Positions 6,832-10,024 of a stretch of 10,024 bases of DNA are shown here, one piece after another. The position numbers were made by a program, and so were the translations under genes. The notes under the pieces were generated by a model. The model searched no databases and was not told where the DNA came from. It worked only from the letters and a program-made list of their open reading frames with translations. Position 1 is the first letter of the stretch. Each line of letters opens with the position of its first letter. The DNA comes from Minisyncoccota bacterium (GTDB lineage: Bacteria; Patescibacteriota; Microgenomatia; Levybacterales; UBA12049), in the NCBI GenBank assembly GCA_025449795.1, contig JANWIQ010000012.1, positions 1 through 10,024 of the forward strand, read 5' to 3'.

Positions 6832-6909
6832 ATTGTTCTATTGTTAAATTGCTCCCTCATCCTCACCTTCTCCCAAAGGGAGAAGAAAACAATTTAGCCA
6901 TTTAGCAAT
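6832..6909. repeat. Nested palindromic element between ruvA and ruvB
   Basis: The core is a perfect hairpin: CTTCTCCC (6867-6874), loop AAA, GGGAGAAG (6878-6885). Around it, 6832-6851 and 6890-6909 are imperfect inverted repeats of each other (about 15 of 20 positions pair), built of ATTGTTAAATTG-like words. The word also continues left to the ruvB start, where ATTGTTAAATTGTT (6824-6837) resembles 6840-6851. The core resembles the dispersed CCTCACC...CTCCC-AAA-GGGAG repeats found in many bacteria. It would fold in a ruvA-ruvB mRNA. Confidence 0.6.
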
Positions 6910-6916
6910 TCAGCTA

Positions 6917-7489
6917 TCACTTTCCCAGTTGCTTTAGTGCCAAACGCACTTTCTCAGACGTGGTGCTTCCATTCTCCCCTATCCCCTTTACGGCAATTCT
7001 GGCTTCTTTCTCTGAAAAACCCATACTGGTAAGCGCTCCAACAACTTCTGACATTTCATCTGTCTCTTCAGACAAATCCAGCTCTTCCCCACTCCCCAAT
7101 TTATTCTTTAACTCAATAATAATTTTTTGTGCATTTTTCTTTCCAAGACGCGGGACGCCGGTAAAAAAATCGACGTCTGCTTTTTGGATGGCACGCAGAA
7201 TTTCTTCTTTACTTCCTACGCCAAAAACACTCATGGCAGTCTTTGGACCAACACCATTAACGCTAATAAGATGCTCAAATACTTTTAAGTCCGCTGCAGT
7301 TGGAAATCCAAAAAGATCTAAGGCATCTTCCCGCACATGTATGTGGGTACATATAGTAAGCACGTCACCAATATGGGAATTGTTAAGAATTTGTGCGGAA
7401 GCCAAAACTTTGTATCCAACACCGTGCACATCAAGAATAATATTTGATCCATCACGAAGTACTAATTTCCCCGTAAGCATGCCTATCAT
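6917..7489 (-). CDS. ruvA: Holliday junction DNA-binding protein RuvA
   Basis: RuvA tetramers hold the four-way junction square and load RuvB. From the ATG at 7489 the protein is 190 residues, the usual family size. Domain I is an OB fold opening with MIGMLTGKLVLRDG (~1-62). Domain II has two helix-hairpin-helix motifs: ISVNGVGPKTAMSVF and FTGVPRLGKKNAQKIIIELK. The second has PRLG where most homologues have PGIG. An acidic linker (SGEELDLSEETDE) leads to the small domain III that contacts RuvB (~145-190). The frame can be extended to a TTG at 7522, but those codons cover the -10 box and the family starts with MIG, so 7489 is chosen. Stop is TGA. It lies 34 bp after the methyltransferase-like gene, with its own promoter in that gap. 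Confidence 0.95.
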   Translation of the reverse strand: MIGMLTGKLVLRDGSNIILDVHGVGYKVLASAQILNNSHIGDVLTICTHIHVREDALDLFGFPTAADLKVFEHLISVNGVGPKTAMSVFGVGSKEEILRAIQKADVDFFTGVPRLGKKNAQKIIIELKNKLGSGEELDLSEETDEMSEVVGALTSMGFSEKEARIAVKGIGENGSTTSEKVRLALKQLGK

Positions 7490-7496
7490 TGATCCT

Positions 7497-7505
7497 AGTA
7501 TAGCA
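7497..7505 (-). promoter_or_regulatory. Extended -10 box, predicted leaderless ruvA start
   Basis: The minus strand reads TGCTATACT (7505-7497), a TGn-extended -10, seven nucleotides before the ruvA ATG at 7489. Expected +1 is at or one base before the start codon. No clear -35 is present (best TTGTTT at 7522-7517, too close). AGGA in the seven-base gap is too near the ATG for a normal ribosome-binding site. Confidence 0.5.
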
Positions 7506-7523
7506 TAGGGTTCAATAAACAAA

Positions 7524-8102
7524 TTAAAGAACCTGGGGAATGAGCATTTTCGTGCGGTTCATATACTCTGCATATCTTTTCCCAAAATGGGAGAGGAATA
7601 ATTTCTCTTCCCGTTTTCCTTGGACGTAAAACACAAGAAAAAATGCAAAAAAGGAAATAAATAGAAGACTTCCTGCTACCATTTCCCCACCAATAAGCAT
7701 AAGGGTAAGACCAAGATAAATGGGATGGCGAATTACGGAATAAATACCACTGGTTATTAACTCGTGGCGAGGTTTCACCTGATACTCATACGCATTCGTC
7801 CAGTTATCTCCAAGAGTTTTGCGGGCAATAATGCAAATATATAACCCTGTAACAGTGAGTAATAAGCCAACGAACGGAAGGAAAACTGGTGCATAAGGAA
7901 AATATAATATTGGCTGTTTTACCATCTGTATACTGATACATACTTGCAATAAAGGAAGAATTAAACTTCGCATAATGGAGGACAACGAAATTTTTGCTTT
8001 GCTTTTTGGTTTAGATTGTTCGGTTTTCCATGCAGACACATACCAATATATGTACTGAATAACAAAACACAAAATAGTAAGTCCTTTAATTATGTTGAGC
8101 AT
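7524..8102 (-). CDS. Isoprenylcysteine carboxyl methyltransferase (ICMT)-like membrane protein
   Basis: A 192-residue integral membrane protein with hydrophobic segments near 3-22, 44-60, 66-93, 123-139 and 142-161. The C-terminal half carries the signature of the ICMT/phospholipid-methyltransferase group: LGDNWT (97-102), PRHELITSGIYSVIRHPIYLG (from 111 on), REEKL (164-168) and FGKRYAEYMNRT (173-184). In the family the Arg-His-Pro and Arg-Glu-Glu residues bind S-adenosylmethionine and the carboxyl substrate. Eukaryotic ICMT methylates prenylated CaaX proteins; bacterial members have diverse or unknown substrates, probably lipids or small hydrophobic molecules. No function in recombination is known. 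It sits between ruvC and ruvA on the same strand. I see neither Shine-Dalgarno nor a good -10 before the ATG, so read-through from ruvC is likely. Family assignment is firm; substrate is unknown. Confidence 0.85.
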   Translation of the reverse strand: MLNIIKGLTILCFVIQYIYWYVSAWKTEQSKPKSKAKISLSSIMRSLILPLLQVCISIQMVKQPILYFPYAPVFLPFVGLLLTVTGLYICIIARKTLGDNWTNAYEYQVKPRHELITSGIYSVIRHPIYLGLTLMLIGGEMVAGSLLFISFFAFFLVFYVQGKREEKLFLSHFGKRYAEYMNRTKMLIPQVL

Positions 8103-8127
8103 GTTTTTTAAATTTTCGCGGGTGCGT

Positions 8128-8156
8128 GCCTATTCCACCCCAAGGGTGGAAGCCTA
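8128..8156. repeat. Perfect hairpin flanked by 5-bp direct repeats GCCTA
   Basis: TTCCACCC (8133-8140), loop CAA, GGGTGGAA (8144-8151). Identical GCCTA copies abut both ends (8128-8132 and 8152-8156), like a target-site duplication around a 19-bp insertion. It lies in the ruvC-methyltransferase gap, where it could also form an mRNA hairpin about 30 nt before the methyltransferase start. Confidence 0.65.
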
Positions 8157-8159
8157 ACA

Positions 8160-8204
8160 TTGATATATTATGTACTTAATATCTTTTATCTTACTATCAA
8201 ATAT
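8160..8204. repeat. Degenerate ATAT/ATCT word tract after ruvC
   Basis: The stretch is made of drifting short words (minus strand: AGATATT, GATAGTAAGATAA, AGATATTAAG). It starts at the ruvC stop and ends near the palindrome at 8128-8156. It is noncoding, with no terminator-like stem. Confidence 0.4.
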
Positions 8205-8681
8205 CTAATACCTCTTCGTGAAGGCGTGGGTAAGTGCGATTGCCAATGCGTCTGCGGTATCATCCGGTGTCGGAATTTTGGCTAGCTTTAGCGTGAGTTT
8301 TACCATTTGGCCAACCTGCTTTTTATCTGCTTTCCCATACCCTGCAACTGCTGATTTTACCTGTAACGGCGTATACACATGGATGGACAAATTTTTTTGG
8401 GACGCAGCAAGAAGAATAACCCCACGAGCTTGCCCAACACTAAATGCAGTCTTTACATTTTTTGCAAAGAAAAGATCTTCAATTGACAGTGCGTCAGGCC
8501 TGTACTCATCTATGATCCGGCAGACTTCATCATAGATTGCGTACAGTCTTCCCGGAATATCTGAATTTGGCTCTGTTTCCACACATCCATAACTTACTAC
8601 TTTTACCTCACTACTTTTACCCTTATCGATGATTCCCCATCCCATCCTACCAATACCCGGATCTATACCTAAAATTCGCAT
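8205..8681 (-). CDS. ruvC: Holliday junction resolvase RuvC
   Basis: RuvC dimers cut Holliday junctions symmetrically after RuvAB branch migration. From the ATG at 8681 the protein is 158 residues with the RNase H-like fold. The catalytic carboxylates are visible: D7 in MRILGIDPGIG, E68 in LSIEDLFF, and D141 and D144 in PDDTADALAIALTH. The loop NVKTAFSVGQARGVILLAA (75-93) and the VKSAVAGYGKADKKQV stretch (108-123) are family hallmarks for DNA contact and dimerisation. The frame can be extended to a TTG at 8705, but those eight codons fall in the AT-rich word repeat and the family begins at MRILGIDPG, so 8681 is chosen. It is the first gene of the minus-strand ruv block and divergent from rplY. 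No Shine-Dalgarno precedes it; a possible -10 (TATAAA, 8813-8808) would give a ~120-nt leader. Confidence 0.96.
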   Translation of the reverse strand: MRILGIDPGIGRMGWGIIDKGKSSEVKVVSYGCVETEPNSDIPGRLYAIYDEVCRIIDEYRPDALSIEDLFFAKNVKTAFSVGQARGVILLAASQKNLSIHVYTPLQVKSAVAGYGKADKKQVGQMVKLTLKLAKIPTPDDTADALAIALTHAFTKRY

Positions 8682-8700
8682 ATGCTCAAAAATTCCAAGA

Positions 8701-8813
8701 TACAAATCACAAGAAGCAAATAATTTTCAAAGTTCAAATCCAAAATTTTTGATAATTGTAATTTGTTATTTATTTGTTACTTGGTAATTGTTATTTGGGA
8801 TTTATTATTTATA
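8701..8813. repeat. Degenerate word-repeat tract between ruvC and rplY
   Basis: The 8721-8750 part uses words such as TAATTTTCAA and GTTCAAATCC. The 8751-8813 part uses TTGTTATTT (exact at 8763-8771 and 8788-8796) with variants TTGTTACTT and GGGATTTATT. TAATTTTCAA is shared with the tract after comM (5646-5655). It is noncoding and occupies most of the divergent intergenic gap. Confidence 0.6.
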
Positions 8814-8821
8814 CAGCAAAG

Positions 8822-8850
8822 TTGCATTAAAGAAAAGCATATAGTACAAT
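8822..8850 (+). promoter_or_regulatory. rplY promoter, predicted leaderless
   Basis: TTGCAT (8822-8827), a 17-nt spacer, then TACAAT (8845-8850), with seven nucleotides before the ATG at 8858. Expected +1 is at or next to the start codon. The hexamers are identical to those of the candidate promoter at 4025-4053. Confidence 0.6.
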
Positions 8851-8857
8851 AAGAAAT

Positions 8858-9580
8858 ATGCAAAAACACACACTTACAGTCACAAAAAGAGATATTTTTG
8901 GGAAAAAACTGAAAGCACTACGAAAAACAGGAGTTTTACCGGGTAATATTTATGGTAAAGACCTCAAGTCCCAAGCAGTACAAGTACCAGTAAAAGAATT
9001 CCAAACAGTCTATGACGAGGTGGGGTCTAGTGGCGTTGTGTATCTTGATTTTGAAGGAAAAGAGCATCCAGTCCTTATTCATGCACTTGCATACGATTAT
9101 TTAAAAAACCAACCACTCCATGCTGATTTCTTCCAGGTAAATATGAAAGAAAAAGTAAAGACAAAAGTTCCATTGCATGTTGTGGGAGAACCAAAAGCAG
9201 TAACCGAAAAAATCGGTATGCTTATGCAACCGGTCAATGAAATCGAGGTCGAAGCACTTCCTACAGATCTTCCTGAATCTCTAGAAGTTGATGTTACAGA
9301 GCTTCTTGAAGTCGGACAAAACCTTAAAGTTTCCGATGTAAAACACGCAGATACTGTTACTCTTCTTTCTGACCCCGAACAAGTAATTGCAAGTATTGCA
9401 GAGCTCGTCTCTGAAGAGGCACAGGAACAAGCAGCAGAAGAAGCGGCAGCCGCAGAAGCAGCAGCTGAAGGCACTGAGGGCGCAGCTACTGAAGGCGGAG
9501 AAACTCCAAAAGCGGAAGGCGAATCGGCTAAATCTGAAGGCGAGACAAAAGAAGATGGAGCAGAAGAACCAAAAGCATAG
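8858..9580 (+). CDS. rplY: 50S ribosomal protein bL25, long CTC form
   Basis: bL25 binds 5S rRNA in the central protuberance of the large ribosomal subunit. This is the two-domain CTC/TL5 form, 240 residues. The N-terminal 5S-rRNA-binding beta-barrel (~1-92) has the typical LRKTGVLPGNIYGKDLKSQ (21-39) and DYLKNQPLHADFFQV (80-94). The second beta domain (~98-185) has KVPLHVVGEPKAV and EALPTDLPESLEVDV. The last ~55 residues (~186-240) are a low-complexity tail of Ala, Glu, Gly and Lys that is strongly acidic and probably disordered. CTC proteins often have acidic tails; this one is long relative to the folded part. It is divergent from ruvC. It has its own promoter and no Shine-Dalgarno. Its TAG stop is one base from the stop of the opposing gene, with no visible terminator. 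Confidence 0.95.
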   Translation: MQKHTLTVTKRDIFGKKLKALRKTGVLPGNIYGKDLKSQAVQVPVKEFQTVYDEVGSSGVVYLDFEGKEHPVLIHALAYDYLKNQPLHADFFQVNMKEKVKTKVPLHVVGEPKAVTEKIGMLMQPVNEIEVEALPTDLPESLEVDVTELLEVGQNLKVSDVKHADTVTLLSDPEQVIASIAELVSEEAQEQAAEEAAAAEAAAEGTEGAATEGGETPKAEGESAKSEGETKEDGAEEPKA

Positions 9581-9581
9581 G

Positions 9582-10024
9582 TTAATTCCCCAATTGATTT
9601 TGCAGACTTACCAATTGTTCTAATGATTTTGTTATAGGGAAGTTTGGATCCAAAAGCTCAAGATTATTCAGAAAATATTGTTCTTTCTGTCTATCCCCCA
9701 GTCTATATGCAAGTATTTCCCCTTCTACGTATGCATCCCGATAATTGGGATATTTTTGTGCAATATTTTCCCAGGTAGTCATTTGTGCATACAATTGCTC
9801 TCGTACAACAGCAACCTGCCACCAACTCGTAAAACTTTTGTACAAACCTACCCCTACCCATATATTCCAGATAACCCCAAGCACAATAAGAATACCTATC
9901 CCTAAGTACACTCCCGAGGTGTACTTCTTGGAAAGACTTGCAGAGTGCGACGTAGATACTTCGGGAATAGATCGGGAAATGCTCGGGAAATGTGGCCTTT
10001 TTTTGGTTTCTTCTTTCTTTTTAG
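9582..10024 (-). CDS. Single-pass membrane protein with TPR-like C-terminus, N-terminus beyond window
   Basis: The frame is open to the right edge, so the gene starts outside the window; about 147 codons are visible. A GTG at 9911 could start a 109-residue product, but it is in the middle of the membrane anchor's lead-in and the frame continues upstream without a stop. The visible order is a Lys-rich cytoplasmic stretch, a Ser/Pro-rich region (SISRSIPEVSTSHSASLSKK), one transmembrane helix (from about YLGIGILIVLGVIWNIWVGV) and a helical C-terminal part. That part, WENIAQKYPNYRDAYVEGEI then LELLDPNFPITKSL, matches the tetratricopeptide pattern loosely (PNYRDAY, LDPNF), about one and a half repeats. 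It is probably a membrane-anchored helical-repeat protein mediating protein contacts. I cannot name a partner. It ends one base from rplY. Confidence 0.75.
   Translation of the reverse strand, partial: KKKEETKKRPHFPSISRSIPEVSTSHSASLSKKYTSGVYLGIGILIVLGVIWNIWVGVGLYKSFTSWWQVAVVREQLYAQMTTWENIAQKYPNYRDAYVEGEILAYRLGDRQKEQYFLNNLELLDPNFPITKSLEQLVSLQNQLGN

Noticed and set aside
2108..6919. Recoded UGA (code 25, as in Gracilibacteria)
   Set aside because: TGA is the natural terminator of dnaG and ruvA at the expected protein ends, and Trp is encoded by TGG in conserved positions.
6960..7508. 182-codon plus-strand frame opposite ruvA
   Set aside because: RuvA is complete and conserved on the other strand; the antisense product has no recognisable features.
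7490..7522. TTG-initiated extension of ruvA
   Set aside because: The family starts at MIG and the -10 box lies inside the extension.
8682..8705. TTG-initiated extension of ruvC
   Set aside because: The family starts at MRILGIDPG and the extra codons come from the AT-rich word repeat.
9097..9474. 125-codon minus-strand frame inside rplY
   Set aside because: It is the antisense of the bL25 second domain and acidic tail, giving a Ser/Ala-rich artefact.
9582..9911. GTG at 9911 as the start of the right-edge gene
   Set aside because: The frame continues upstream to the window edge without a stop and encodes a plausible basic cytoplasmic lead-in to the membrane helix.
1..10024. CRISPR array, tRNA, rRNA, transposase, toxin-antitoxin or defence genes
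   Set aside because: No regularly spaced repeats, cloverleaf-forming sequence or relevant protein motifs were seen on either strand; the only toxin-antitoxin hint is the short ORF at 3913-4014.

Overview
This AT-rich window carries a compact set of bacterial housekeeping genes with short gaps and the standard genetic code: TGA ends dnaG and ruvA and is not read through. None of the starts I could place has a convincing Shine-Dalgarno sequence. Several have a sigma-70 type -10 box 6-7 nt before the start codon, so their mRNAs would begin at or next to the start codon. Minimal-length housekeeping proteins, degenerate AT-rich word repeats in the gaps and a TPR-like membrane protein together suggest a candidate-phyla-radiation (Patescibacteria) genome, perhaps Microgenomates. 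The placement is inference; no rRNA is present to confirm it.

Layout. At 1-888 on the minus strand there is a hydrophobic frame cut by the window edge and a small secreted four-cysteine protein with a near-consensus promoter. At 981-3865, also minus, lie dnaG (primase) and then rpoD (primary sigma factor), the core of the classical macromolecular-synthesis operon, with rpsU not adjacent. The 248-bp gap 3866-4113 separates dnaG from the divergent comM/yifB. It holds back-to-back -10 boxes, two inverted repeats and a possible 33-codon ribbon-helix-helix-like ORF.

comM (4114-5643, plus) converges on a minus-strand block transcribed ruvC, an isoprenylcysteine-methyltransferase-like membrane protein, ruvA, ruvB (8681 down to 5801). 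Together these supply the Holliday-junction branch migration and resolution machinery; ComM is also a branch-migrating helicase in other bacteria, so much of the window concerns recombination intermediates. rplY/ctc (bL25, 8858-9580, plus) is divergent from ruvC and meets, with one base between stop codons, a minus-strand TPR-like membrane protein that enters from the right edge.

The gaps hold more structure than usual: three different perfect 8-bp-stem hairpins, one flanked by 5-bp direct repeats, and degenerate short-word repeat tracts. I found no tRNA, rRNA, CRISPR array, transposase or defence system. The most interesting signals are the apparent leaderless gene starts and the family of intergenic palindromes and word repeats.
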